NCBI RefSeq assembly: GCF_003589595.1 | Contig: NW_020653993.1 | Span: forward strand, 1,520,383-1,584,382 | Length of the DNA: 64,000 nucleotides | Direction: 5' to 3' | Origin: Hyposmocoma kahamanoa | Taxonomy: Eukaryota > Arthropoda > Insecta > Lepidoptera > Cosmopterigidae | Shown: piece by piece, positions 12,004 to 22,610 of the stretch | Position numbering within the stretch: the first letter of the stretch is position 1 | Layout of the letters: the number at the start of each line of letters is the position of its first letter | The notes under the pieces: generated by a model | The model's database searches: none | What the model was told of the DNA's origin: nothing | Seen by the model: the letters and a program-made list of their open reading frames with translations, nothing else | Program-made: the position numbers and the translations under genes

Positions 12004-12227
12004 TATTTTACACCAAGTGACGTGACTAAGGGACAAGAAGTCGTGTGTTGCTGGTAAGCGACACGCTTGTCTATAAACAATTGCAGTGCAAAATCACAAA
12101 GATCTAAGGCGCACACACATACGTTGCCAAGTCTCAAGTGCCTATAAGTTCACTAGCAACCTTTACCCTTCAAAACCGGAAGGCAGTAACGCTCATATTA
12201 TACTGTTTGGCAACAGAAATCACTAAG
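12004..12227 (-). repeat. Family P repeat (minus)
   Basis: Read on the minus strand, the gtgaaattacaggcacttgg-like and cccgtcacttggtgt blocks occur in family order, ending in an A-rich tail at 12004. The 5' edge is lost. Confidence 0.7.
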
Positions 12228-12385
12228 TAAATAAATAATATTATAAGTAATAAGGTTGTTTACAAACAGAAAATTAATGGAAATTAAGGTGGCATAGTGT
12301 TCAATGGAGGTATCGATTTATTAACTCAATGTCAGTAGGAATTAAGTTTTGAATTGAATTCATTCAAAGTTAAGATGCCTAACTA

Positions 12386-12864
12386 ATAATCTCAGTACAG
12401 AGTACTAAAAAAACCGACCTCAAAAGTACGTGGAATTACGTCTAAATGCTAAGTATCATTGAAATATCCCCTAGTTCGCCACTGTACAGGACCTGATACT
12501 GGAGATAATAAAAATAGGTTCTCACTACGACACTACTCAAAGTATATCGAGGAAAAAACGCCTTGAATTGGATAAATAGCAAAATCAACTAAATAATTGC
12601 TAAAAGTAATTGCTCCTAAATTAAAGTTAGGCGCTATTTATAAAAATGAATCTTCATGCGTGAACAGCCACCCTTAGAGGTGGATGATTTCCTTCAAAAT
12701 GAAATGGGACCACTATGGAAGTACCCCCTTTCCAACAAAAAAAGAATCATGAAAATCGGTTCACAAATACCGGAGTTATCGCGTAACATACATACAAAAA
12801 AAAAATAAAAAAAGAACATACAGTCGAATTGAGAACCTCCTCCTTTTTTGAAGTCGGTTAAAAA
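12386..12864 (-). mobile_element. Family T element, left inverted copy
   Basis: This non-autonomous element has ends aaccgacttcaaaa and aaccgacctcaaaa (inverted and imperfect), followed outside the latter by agtactctgtactgag, itself a small hairpin. The body includes accactatggaagtaccccc and ggagttatcgcgtaacatac. It is a close inverted match of 13723-14160. No coding capacity is visible. Family T is a local name. Similar repeats are frequent in lepidopteran genomes. Confidence 0.8.
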
Positions 12865-12934
12865 TTTTCATAAACCGGTTGTAATTGTTTTCCCTTATTT
12901 CCAGTTACTAGCAGCGGTAATAGTTTCGCAGTAA

Positions 12935-13402
12935 TAGAGCTCCTTGTGAAACACCTTTTAAAAATGTCACTGGAAGAGTCCCGTGTCCAGCAGTGGAACA
13001 TATATTTAGTCAATTCTCGATATACTGAGCCAAAATACTGGGTTACCCTTGTTTGGGAACTGATTGATGGTCTGTCCACTGTTTTTTGTCAGTTTATGTA
13101 CAAACATAATTTGTACGTATTTTGTCACCTATGGTGTTACGGTTGTACTGAATAAATTATTATTATTTTTATAGGCGACATCTGGTTCGGTTCCTCGTCC
13201 CGAAGAGTTCGTGAAGAGTTCGTCCAGGGAAGTACTGCCACCTTACAGATTTCTGCCGCCAAGCAGTAATGGGAGCATTACTGTACGGGTGCTGGTGAAA
13301 TTACAGGCACATGGCACTTGTCTATATTGATACAGAGCGACGTGTAACTCACCACCAGGCGCAATATTTGTTTGTCCCGTCACTTGATATTATAAAAAAA
13401 GA
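12935..13402 (+). repeat. Family P fragments with inserted sequence
   Basis: A first scrap has agagctccttgtgaaac at 12936-12952. The main part at 13205-13400 has gagttcgtccagggaagtac, tctgccgccaagcagtaatg, and a 3' tttgtcccgtcacttgatat with an A-run. Between them is about 200 bp of other DNA, including gtgtccagcagtggaacata, which resembles a SINE family E 3' end. Confidence 0.6.
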
Positions 13403-13479
13403 ATCCAAAATAACTAATTTTGTTCAACAAAATCCCACATTAGCCCACAGAAATTTTATAGATTTCCTAAAAAAAAAAT

Positions 13480-13725
13480 TGCGATGAACAAATTTCCAGG
13501 CGCCCAGCTCCCGATGAAAGAGTCGTTCACCTTGTTTAAACGAAATCGTGGTAAGTTAATATTAAACATATATTCTTTATTGTTGAAATTATGTATATTT
13601 TTACGGGCCTATAAAATATTTGAGTAAATGTACTGTGATGCCCCAGTCATGATACCAGTCTCCTTAAACTTTACTCTGAGAGAAACCCGAGAACCTAAAC
13701 CATACGCAGAACGAATTGCTCGTTT
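13480..13725 (-). pseudogene. LINE reverse-transcriptase fragment
   Basis: The minus strand reads KRAIRSAYGLGSRVSLRVKF, then KETGIMTGASQYIYSNIL, a stop, ARKNIH and later LPRFRLNKVNDSFIGS. This is the R-LY-L--R-S-R--F-E--I-T--S-YI pattern of LINE reverse transcriptases. A closely related stretch lies at 55235-55394. The right edge abuts the family T copy at 13723. Confidence 0.8.
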
Positions 13726-14160
13726 TTTAACCGACTTCAAAAAAGGAGGAGGTTCTCAATTCAACTGTATGTTCTTTTTTTTTTGTATGTGTATTACGCG
13801 ATAACTCCGGTATTTGTGAACCGATTTTCATGATTCTGTTTTTGTTGGAAAGGGGGTACTTCCATAGTGGTCCCATTTCATTTTGAAGAAAATCATCCAC
13901 CTCAAAGTGTGGCTGTTCACGCATGAAGATTTATTTTCATAAATAGCGCCTAACTTTAATTTAGGAGCAATTACTTTAATGGTTGATTTTGCTATTTCTC
14001 CAATTCAAGGCGTTTTTCTCTCAATATACTTTGAGTAGTGAGAACCGATTTTTATTATCTCCAGTGTCAAGTTCTGTATAGTGGCGAACTAACTTAGCAA
14101 ATAGATGTAATTCCACGTACTTTTGAGGTCGGTTTTTTTAGTACTCTGTACTGAGATTAT
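13723..14160 (+). mobile_element. Family T element, right inverted copy
   Basis: It runs from aaccgacttcaaaaaaggag at 13729 to ttttgaggtcggttttttta and then gtactctgtactgagatta. It mirrors 12386-12864 across an 858-bp centre. The hairpin potential of the pair is high. Confidence 0.82.
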
Positions 14161-14259
14161 GCAATACAACAATAGTTGTTGTTAAGGCGCATTACCACTG
14201 TCTTTATCATTATAATTTCACCAGCATTCCTAAAGCGATGCCACACGGTGCATTCCGTC

Positions 14260-14473
14260 GGCGTTGCGATGCCTTTTTTTTATGGATACCCCCGAGCCCG
14301 GGCGGCTCGGAGGTTATGTGGGAGTCCCGGCGCCCCGAAAAGGGCGCTGCTCCTGGGTCTAGCATGGACCCAGGGGTGTACCCACTAAACCCCATCGGTT
14401 TGCCTCTCGCCGGGTTTGTGCCGGCGCCGTGGGATCATCTCTACTTCACCACGACGCCGGGCGTTGCGATACC
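14260..14473 (-). mobile_element. R1-type LINE 3' end with 14-bp target duplication
   Basis: A GC-rich 186-bp insert, read on the minus strand, matches the 3' UTR of the element at 62744-63341. Shared blocks include cccacggcgccg, then ccggcgagag, gactcccacataac and a final ggctcggggg before an A-run. It is flanked by ggcgttgcgatgcc (14260-14273) and ggcgttgcgatacc (14460-14473), a 14-bp target duplication with one change. Severe 5' truncation leaves only the 3' UTR. ORFs across it are artefacts of GC-rich DNA. Confidence 0.85.
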
Positions 14474-14534
14474 TGACCGGTGATACTAACGTTAAAATTT
14501 CTTTGTTAAAATGTATATTCTGTTTTATTGTACA

Positions 14535-14802
14535 GCAGGAGTAGAGCTACTTGTGAAAGAAATCGCCAAGAAGTAATATTAGCGTTATTGCGTTCCAATT
14601 TTTGAAGGGTAAGGGTGCTGGTGAAATTACAGGGACATGGGGCTTGTTAACTTATGTTTCAGGGTGACGGGCGCAGTGGCAGCGCCCGTCAGATCTTTGC
14701 GTTTCAAAGCTCTGAGTGGCACTGCAACTGTTATGGACAGGCGTGTAGCTTAACATCAGGCGCACAACTTATTTGTCCCGTCCCTTGCTATCATAAAAAA
14801 AC
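14535..14802 (+). repeat. Family P repeat
   Basis: It includes gagtagagctacttgtgaaa, ggtgaaattacagggacatg, tgacgggcgcagtggcagcg, ctgttatggacaggcgtgta and the 3' tcccttgctatcataaaaaa. The early third carries a deletion around the gccgccaag block. Confidence 0.8.
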
Positions 14803-15358
14803 AGTGAAGTGTTGAATATATACGTCTAGGTTTACCCCAGATGCAATAACACGTTTTTGGTGTATTTTGTCTTCAAAATACATAAGTTAACCTTACTACA
14901 AGTACCAAGTTATTTAATTTATAATGTACATACATATAATATTGTGGCAGTGTAAGTCAAACCTAACGAAGGCGCGGTAACATAATACAATCCACGAATT
15001 CCAGAGAATTCCAGAAATAGCTAAATATTCCGCAAAACGTGTGTACCAAAGGTTTCTGTGAATTCGTAAATGTAATGTTACTACATTATATTAAGTTTAT
15101 TTTACTTATATTTATTAATTTAAACTTTATTGCACAATATACCGAAGTACAAAGGGCGGACTTAATGCCATAAGGCATTCTTCACCAGTCACCCATTGAG
15201 CCAAACAGAAAAAACACAATAGGTTAGTGCTACACTTAAACGAGAAGAACAATAATATAGTAACATAATACAAACATACTTATTTCTTCTTCTTGGCGTG
15301 TCGACTCTGACGTTTATATTTGTGAGGACCAGTACTTAGCGACATAACATACTTATTT
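14803..15358. other. Mostly unannotated, with a LINE-tail-like repeat at 15123-15215
   Basis: The segment actttattgcacaatatacc, then caaagggcggacttaatgcc and caccagtcacc reads like the minus-strand 3' end of a LINE common in Lepidoptera. This is recognition from memory. Nothing else is identifiable. Confidence 0.35.
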
Positions 15359-15466
15359 TATCTACACACATATCATAAACCCTCTATGATGTGTGCAAAA
15401 TCCGCAAATTACGACCATTATATAGATAAACTGTTTAGTTGGAACTTATTTTTTATATGTGAAAAT
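15359..15466 (+). repeat. Repeat shared with 50942-51049
   Basis: Both copies read ctatctacacaca-like sequence, then atcataaac, ctctat-atgtgt, ccgca-attacgacca, gaactgttt-like sequence and finally tgtgaaaat. Here the match stops exactly where the MITE at 15467 begins. Confidence 0.6.
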
Positions 15467-15754
15467 CATTGACTTACAAACAAAATGGACGACGGGTCTA
15501 ATACAAAAACCACGAAAAAAATGTCCCAAGTCAACCTATTTAAACGTAGTGACATGTAAAGGAATATGAAAAAGCTAAAACGTTGAATTTAAATTGTAAT
15601 GTCATCGCAGTACTGTCTAATTTTGCTTGCTTCGCTGTCAGTCGAACAAACGAAGACTAAAGCGTGAATGACGCTCTGTATACGATTTTAACGCCCTATA
15701 AGTTCGGACACTTTTTAGCGCGGACCCGACGTCCATATAATTGTTAGGTCAATG
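15467..15754. mobile_element. MITE M, copy 1 (hAT-like)
   Basis: This 288-bp element starts cattgacttacaaa and ends ttgttaggtcaatg. It is very similar to 35539-35824 and 38249-38534 throughout, including acgacgggtctaatacaaaa and acactttttagcgcggaccc. The imperfect inverted ends extend about 31 bp. No transposase is present. No clear duplication flanks this copy. Confidence 0.85.
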
Positions 15755-16329
15755 GTCATTCCTTACATTCGCTGGATTGAAATTGATCGACAGAATATTT
15801 TCAGCGGGTCTCATTGGCCTCCTATATGCTCTAGGTTGAGGATGGAGTCACTCGTTTCAGACATGTTTTACATTAAAATAACTTTTTACAAACTGCAAGT
15901 GATAACGTATCCGAAATTCAAACGCACATTTATAATCTATGCCACAAGGGCGGAGCGCCACCTTCTATATGAATGAAACTTACGCCATCTAGAAGGGAGA
16001 TCGAAATGAGTTATTGTCACTAGGTACTAGATAGTATTTTATATGTTTTGATGCAGTAACGTCTAAATGGGCTGCGAGTGCCGAACGCCATTGTTGTTCT
16101 CAATGCTTCAATTGTCAAACAGTTAAAAAGATAATTTGGTCTGAGCTCGTCTTACATGGAACGGGAGCGAGTTCCAAAGACGTATTGCATGAAGGGTAAA
16201 ATACATTATTGGTATATTGTAACACCACCACAAGAAGTTTAGTACCCCGCGCCACCGCTAGATGTCATTAGCGTCGAGATAGAACGCACTATTAAAGTGT
16301 TCACTGATTACCCATACAAGGGGCCAAGA

Positions 16330-16626
16330 GTTTTATGTTTGTATCGTCCCGTCCCGCACGCACCAACCGTCCTCGTCGGCGAGGTCGTAGAGCCCCTCAT
16401 TTTAGCACGTACACTGGTAGATTCTCTCCAACAGCACGCCCTTCTGGCGGAAGTCTCCAGTAGCGCCCTGAGCCGAGGTCCGTGCCCACTTGGGCGCCCT
16501 CAGGCCCGCTACTTAGCTTTAAGTTTATTTTGGGGGTTATGAGCCTTCAGCTCGCCCTTTTTTTCCGGTGGCGCAGTAAAGGCCATCAGCGGCCAACTGC
16601 AAAATATAATTTAAAAAAAAAAAAAA
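16330..16626 (+). mobile_element. GC-rich segment ending in poly(A), possible retroposed tail
   Basis: A GC-rich block (cgtcctcgtcggcgaggtcg and ttgggcgccctcaggcccgc) runs into a 14-15-base A-run at about 16612. An 81-codon ORF lies inside it, but I recognise no motif. The composition differs sharply from the flanks and, with the A-run, suggests a 5'-truncated non-LTR element or retroposed transcript. Confidence 0.4.
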
Positions 16627-17284
16627 GTTTGTATCGAATCATAGGGACTACAAGCGGCACTCTTGGTACTTCCACCTCTGCTGGAATACTTGGATAAAAG
16701 CTTGTAGCAACTTCGTACATTGTCAACGATCGCCGTCGGTTGCGTCCACCTCTTGGAACGGCTGCTAGCGTCGAGGATAATTGCGATTACGCCTATTGTA
16801 AACGACACCTCATCTACGTAAATAAACGCGTCATACTTGGAGATACGCTGACGTCTTGTTTCGCCCCTCCCTCTTCGTACCTTTCCTACAATATTACATT
16901 ATTTCACTTAACTTTATTTTAAAAATACAGTATTTTTACAGGCCAAGAAATAACTCAAAGTACCTAAATCTTTTAAAGGCTCACGCACATTATGGCGGGC
17001 CGCACTGCACCGCATCGTATAGCAATAATCTTCCTAAATCACTTTCGTTCATTTTATTTATAACATATAGATATGTCTACCAGTAGGTATATGAGTGCTG
17101 AGAAAGGGGCGGCGGGTATTGACTACATGGCCTGACTAAGGCGACCAAGACTGCAAATCCGCCACTGTATTTACTAAAAGTTATTTGTTATTAAGTAATT
17201 ATTATTCATACAAAGATCGAAAATAAAGAAATATCTTTCGATCTGACAGGCATGAAAATTGTATTAAAATAACTTTCTTTTTTA
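16627..17284. other. Unannotated stretch
   Basis: A minus-strand ORF (16611-16808) has no recognised domain. The ttgcgtccacctcttggaac region is GC-richer and may be TE debris. Confidence 0.3.
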
Positions 17285-17548
17285 AACCGAGCTCTAAAGT
17301 TTGTGGAATTACATCAATTTGCCAAGTTTTATTTAAATCGGTTAACGGAAAGTGGATGAAATACAATAAACTGGATTCATCACCTAATTTTGGTGGAATA
17401 TATTCAAATCTGAAAGATCCCTTTCAGTGACTACCCCTACTACGTGTGACGTACCCGTGACTAGTGACGTACCCCTTCCCAACAAAAAAAGAATCATCGA
17501 AAGGGGTTCATAAATGCTTTAGTAACCGCGTAACATGCTCCTCCTTAT
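17285..17548 (-). mobile_element. Family T element, degenerate
   Basis: The minus strand carries aaggaggagcatgttacgcg, gttgggaaggggtacg-like sequence and, at the far end, ctttagagctcggttt. The order matches family T, but with many substitutions and a partly duplicated gtgacgtaccc. Confidence 0.55.
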
Positions 17549-17696
17549 TTCATTATTAATTAATTAAAATTATAACGCTGTCATTGAACATGCAATACAA
17601 AGAACAAGGAATAATCAGTTAATTAATACCAATAAAATAATAATCATCAATATTCAAATATTATTATTATAAACATTGACGAACTAAAGTACGCAC

Positions 17697-17945
17697 GCTA
17701 CGTTAAAGGAGCTAATTGATGTATATATTATTGTCAATAGTGACGTGCAGTATTTATGGATGTATAATTCTACGACACAACTCGGCATTTGTTTTTCGAA
17801 ATTCCAAAAGTTTTAAAAATGAAATCTAATACGATCGTCACTTATAGGATCGCTGGCCAGCACAACTTCTACCTCCGGCAAACTCGTCAAAGCTCAATGC
17901 AAAACAAAGCAGTTTCGAATTGACGATATATTAAGTAAATCTTAC
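17697..17945 (+). repeat. Repeat inverted relative to 18815-19075
   Basis: It shares, in inverse orientation, gctaattgatg, ttgtcaatagtgacgtgcag, acgatcgtcacttat, ggccagcacaacttct and gctcaatgcaaaac. The other copy lies inside the TIR element at 18650-19136, so this one is probably an end-deleted relative. Confidence 0.65.
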
Positions 17946-17947
17946 AA

Positions 17948-18320
17948 TGTTATAATATTATTCAAATACTGACCATGAGCCAAAATTATTTTCTGAACTT
18001 TGACAAATACGCGTGTCTGTAGATGGCATTGTGTGCTACTAGTTTATAGATTACCGCTTGCTAATCTAATGTTGGTAGATGGTACTAATACTAAACAAAA
18101 TTACATAACAGTCGGCAATATCCATAAAAAATTATGAAATAAGCGCTATCTAGTCGATTTATTTGTTATCATTAGAAATTAGAGCAGCTTTGACCAATTA
18201 GTAGGTCGTCAATGTAAAACAAATTTGTTACAAAAATAGCTATTTGGTACTAGTCGATTTGTACGACATCTGGCGTACAAATCGGTACTAAATACATGAC
18301 TAAGCTGTCTTGTATCGCGT
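17948..18320 (+). repeat. Interspersed repeat shared with 4756-5045
   Basis: It has the same ordered blocks as the 4.8-kb copy (gaactttgacaaat, agaaattagag, tgtaaaacaaat and a tagctatttggtact-like block), with extra internal DNA around 18020-18120. No coding capacity is visible. Confidence 0.6.
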
Positions 18321-18649
18321 CTAACAGTCCTCTTGGCTCATTGGTCAATGAAGAAATACAAGGAAAAAATTAAATACGGCCCAAACAGCGCCCTAATTTG
18401 GAATTTTATAATAAAACGATGTTTGTACAGGTACATTGTTCGTGGTACATTGTTGTACATTTCATGGTAACAACTAATTCTAAAAGGGTCGAAATGTCGG
18501 TTTGTTTAAAAAAACAAATATAAGAGATTTATATCCGAAAAAAGTTCCATTCCGAAATCAAATTGTGTTGTTTGCTAACTCACGGTATGCGAAGTGGAGG
18601 CTATTTTGAATCATTAGGTTTAGAAGAACCAAAAAAAAGCACTACAGTA

Positions 18650-19136
18650 CCGGCACGCTATGATGGCCGTTTTGACAGATTACAACAGTGAGGTCAAATC
18701 CCAATTCATTATCAAAAAAATATAATCAAATGCGAGTCACATCTATAAGTAATTAGATTTATTACTATCATTGCAAGCGGTAGCTGATTAAAAAGTTTTA
18801 ATAAAACGAAAATAAAAATGTTTACTCAATATATCATCAATTCGAAACTGCTGTGTTTTGCATTGAGCTTAGAAGTTGTGCTGGCCAGTGATCCCATAAG
18901 TGACGATCGTATAATTTTTTTTTAAATTCGTACTTGTGTCTTAAAATTATACATCTATAAATTTTACTGCACGTCACTATTGACAACAACACACCGTTTT
19001 GACGCATTATGTCAGAAACGGAAAATGCCAACCAGGCAGAATGTCGTTGTTACATCAATTAGCTTCAACGTAGTTAAGAATTAATACGAAGCTTGACAAG
19101 CGGACAAACGTCAAAACGGCCATCATAGCGTGCCGG
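18650..19136. mobile_element. TIR element with perfect 27-bp ends
   Basis: The left end 18650-18676 starts ccggcacgctatgatggccg and the right end 19110-19136 is its exact inverse for all 27 bases. The 487-bp element has no transposase. Flanking target duplication is not clear. The superfamily is undetermined. Confidence 0.8.
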
Positions 19137-19614
19137 CCATTATTATTATTATTAAAACAAAAAGAATAGAACAAATTTCAATTGTGTTTTCACATCTATT
19201 AAATCTATTCCTGAATGTTAATGAAAAGAGTGTAATTTGTAATATTTGCCGAAATACGCACACTCTATTTTGTGCAAATAATAATAATTATTATTACAGC
19301 GTATCTTTAAGGGTATCTCGGGCCAAAATGGTCCGATCCTTAGGGCTTGCGTGGAGACAAGGGTCCGGCATATATAGCGCCCTTTGAGAATTATATCATA
19401 ATTTGTAAGGTATGTTAGTAGTATTTTATTTAGAAAACCACGTCAAAACGGGTGTGTGATGAATAGATTAATGCGAGCGCAGGAAGCAAAAGGAGTACCC
19501 CAAGGGCATAGCGGGTGGAAGTCAATATTTTCTGCCCACCTTAACGAATGACAGGCGTAGTGATGTAACTTGAAAAAAAATCAAATGTGTTTTGTTGATA
19601 GAAAGTGACGAAGA

Positions 19615-19880
19615 AGGTCGACGATGGAGAATGCATAGCTAAATAATGCATATTCACTCTCGCCTCTTCTCCTCAGGGAACAAGTCTGCAGGCAGGGAAT
19701 TCCACCCTATAGCCGTTCGCCATAAATGTGGAAGCATAACGCTTGGTGCGAATCTTTGGAATATCCACAACATGTGGGTGGAACCCAAGTCTACGTGTGG
19801 TCCCCCGGTGCCGGTGATGGAAAGGGGTAGGCGGAATTAAATCGTGTAAATCCATTGCACACTCTCCGTGACATATCCTG
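19615..19880 (-). pseudogene. LINE ORF C-terminus (type W), minus
   Basis: The minus strand reads MDLHDLIPPTPFHHRH, then HPHVVDIPKIRTKRYASTFM and, after a small deletion, pieces of WRTA-E-NSLPADLFP. It is the same LINE C-terminal domain as 55610-55885, 58690-59250 and 63470-63590. Internal deletions after SLPADLF join it directly to a gcgagagtgaat block. Confidence 0.8.
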
Positions 19881-20096
19881 TAGAATATGTCTGCTGTGAT
19901 TTTAAATTATCATTAGATCAAAAACTACAATGCGTTTTGCAGCGAAAAATACCTTTCTAACATTTGTTACAAATCTTTATACCCCACACGAAGTATAGTT
20001 GAACAAACGATATCACTTTGTTCTAGCTGTGCAATCTTTTGGCAAAGCTCCCAACTCGTATATTGTGGTTGTAAGCCGTGTTCGCATGCGCAGAAT

Positions 20097-20401
20097 AGAT
20101 TTAGAGATTCTGAATGCGAGTTTTGAGCAGGCGTGAAATTGAATAAGTTACTTTTGGACAACAATAGACACCACTATTATCGCGTAAAATGGATATAGAG
20201 ACCTTGAACGCGAGTTTTGGGCGTATGCGAACTTTACGAAGACGAATAACACATTTTTGGACAACAAAAGTGGCATACTGACTTGCAAAACGGGTACAAA
20301 GACTTTGGATGTGAATTTTGTGGAAATTAGTACTTTAGAACAACAATAATAATGTTTTATGCACAATTGGCGAAAATGGCGAAATTGGTCCTTTTGGACA
20401 G
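20097..20401 (+). repeat. Degenerate tandem repeat, about 3 x 100 bp
   Basis: Three successive units (20097-20191, 20192-20294, 20295-20401) share a tagagattctgaatgcgag-like start, a gagttttg block, a cttttggacaacaat block and a cgcgtaaaatgg or cgaaaatggcg end. Units differ by many substitutions, so the array is old. Confidence 0.6.
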
Positions 20402-20555
20402 TAATAATTAAATTCTTTATTCAGGCATTACACAAAACTAAAACATTTTGAGTAGCCATTAACACAAATATTAATTAAGTGTAGATAATTTGGAATAAAT
20501 TATAAATTATAATATACAATAAAAGAATGGTAAATTTTGCATTGAAAATAAAAAC

Positions 20556-20890
20556 CGACTTCAAAAGTTTGCTTATAGGCTTTTTCCGATTTCCATGAGA
20601 TTTCCTCATTAGATTCTGATTTCTTAGTGACAACGGGACTGTTGCGGACTCCTTCGTATGTTTTTTTTCTGGTTGTTATGGTAACGGTGATTTGTTGAGT
20701 ACAAATATTGTGTCAAGCAAAGTCACCTTTTATTTGCGGAAAATAGTTTTTTAGTTTGTGATAGCCGAAACGAACCCGGAACTGCATCGTTGGCATTAGG
20801 GACCACCCCGAGAGTACACCGTTTCAAACAAAAAAATAATTTTCAAAATCGGTCCACAATTCTTGGAGAAATTGGTATGTCGGTGTATAT
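20556..20890 (+). mobile_element. Family T-like element, left part
   Basis: It begins aaaaaccgacttcaaaagtt, includes gatttcctcattagattctg and gttgttatggtaacggtgat, and ends near caaaatcggtccacaattct. It is a variant of the accgacttc elements, with a different body. A related piece at 21295-21490 ends ctttttttaagtcggtcaat. Confidence 0.5.
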
Positions 20891-21166
20891 GTATTCTATC
20901 GCCTGTACCACGGTGAGTGCTCTGAAGAGTTATTCAACCTTATCCCTTCCTCTCCTTTCCATCAGCGGACCACCCGTGCCGGACTGCGTTGCCACAGTTG
21001 GACGGTCAGTTCAATACCGTCCCGCACTAAAAAGTTTGGCAATTCGTTTTTATGCCGAACCATCAAATTGTGGAACCAACTCCCGGCGCATGTATTCCCT
21101 CCCCTCTATAACATTGGGTCCTTCAAACGTAGTGTGAAGAAGCATTTGGCCAGACCGGCAAAATGA
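20891..21166 (+). pseudogene. LINE ORF C-terminus with stop codon
   Basis: The frame through 20942-21166 is open and reads PFHQRTTRAGLRCHSW, then FGNSFLCRTIKLWNQLPAHV, FPPLYNIGSFKRSVKKHL and ARPAK before TGA. The F--RT--LWN-LP--VFP--YN-G-FK--V pattern is the classic tail of insect LINE ORF2 proteins. It is 5' truncated and flanked on both sides by family T-like sequence, so it may be an insertion into that element. Confidence 0.82.
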
Positions 21167-21294
21167 TAGTGACGGAGTGAAGATATTTGTGTTTTCCATC
21201 CGTTACTCTCATCTCTGGACTGTATTCGCACTTTCCATCAGGCGCGGTGCAGTCATTTTGCCGAGTCACAATAAAAAAAAAAAAAAAAAAATGT

Positions 21295-21490
21295 CTTTAA
21301 ATTTTGAGGATTTCCCTCGATTGCCATTAATCCCCTCATCAGACTCTGACTTGGTGACAATGGAAACACTACGAGAGCGCACCCTTTCAAAAAAAAAAAA
21401 GAATTTTCAAAAACGGTCTACAATTGACGGAAAAATCTGAATACATACATGCAGCTGACCGTATGATCTCCTTTTTTTAAGTCGGTCAAT
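21295..21490 (+). mobile_element. Family T-like element, right part
   Basis: It contains gaggatttccctcgattgcc, ccctcatcagactctgactt, an A-run, aattttcaaaaacggtctac and a final aagtcggtcaat. Together with 20556-20890 it brackets the LINE tail. Confidence 0.5.
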
Positions 21491-22414
21491 TAAATATAAC
21501 CTAAAATAAGAGAAGCAATACCATAAAAGGGTAATTGTCATTTACGATTTGCATCCGATGGACAGACATCCGGTATTTAAAAAATAGAGCTGTTGAAGGA
21601 TAGTGGAAGCTACTAAGTGGAGCACTGACGCGATGACGCGCAAATTAGATATGGATTTTAAATGATACTTTTGGGCAGGTGTGATATCTGTTAAGGCGAA
21701 CATGGTATACTTTTAGACCTAAGGTGGAGGTAGGCGTAGTGTCGATGTTTGCCGTCCGTTGGCCAACCCTAAATTTGCTGCCGATTGCTCGACTCCATTG
21801 TGTTTTTATGTTCGCCTGCCGTCTTCATCACACCTTTGTGTTGTTCAGGATAACGTTTTCTCAAATAATGGGATTTATTTTTTAATGTCAAAAAATAATT
21901 TTGAATATTTAAGGCTTGGCTGCGCTAGCCGCCGCCCCCAATATTGTCCTGCACCTCCTTTGCACCCCCCACGCTACGCCACTGGGTAGGTGTAAAGCAT
22001 TTTTGAGATCAATTTTCATGTGGTCAGTAGAAATGTCCATTTATATCGCACTTCTTTGAAAAAATGTAATTGAAAGCAGTTCGTAGATTTCAAGGTGCAC
22101 TTTTAAAGTATGTTTTCAAGTATGGCAATATAGATGTGGAATGCAGCCATTTATTTTCTTGACTTAGCACTTAGCAGTTCACAGGTAGTGTTTGTGTCAC
22201 TGCAAAAAGAGTAAGCGAAATTTTGGATTGGAAAAAGATATAAATTCGTAAAATCAGGAAGTGTATAATGATATTATAAAGTATACAAATACATAACTAT
22301 AGCGGTGGTAGACCAGTGAGAGATTGGTTACTTCTCAAATGCGGGGTCAACGATTCAAATTCCTGTAACTGCATGTCTTGAATATCTAATTTAAGTGCAT
22401 TTGTTCTTTATTAT
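21491..22414. other. Unannotated stretch
   Basis: ggcttggctgcgctagccgc near 21914 and ccacgctacgccactgggta near 21969 look like TE sequence. The 21600-21730 segment vaguely resembles the 100-bp tandem units at 20.1 kb. No gene is supported. Confidence 0.3.
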
Positions 22415-22610
22415 ATTTTTTTATGACACTACGTGATGGGACACACAAGTCGTGCACCTGATGCTAAACGACACGCCTGTCCATAACAGTTGCAGTGCCA
22501 CTCAGAACTTTAAATCGCAAAGATCTGAGGTGCACTGCCTCGCCGCCCGTCACACTGAGACATAAGTTGAAAAGTCCCAAGTGCCTGTAATTTCACCATT
22601 GATGACAGTG
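22415..22610 (-). repeat. Family P repeat (minus), 3' half
   Basis: Starting from the A-run side, tgacactacgtgatgggaca, gacacgcctgtccataacag, cgcaaagatctgaggtgcac and gcctgtaatttcacca follow in family order. The 5' half is missing. Confidence 0.75.

Noticed and set aside
14176..14483. Three GC-rich ORFs of 61-81 codons
   Set aside because: They lie in the non-coding 3' UTR of an R1-type LINE and disagree in frame.
15467..15754. Target duplication gtgaaaat for MITE M copy 1
   Set aside because: The left flank gtgaaaat is not repeated after 15754, and the comparison site at 51049 continues differently from the right flank. Unresolved.
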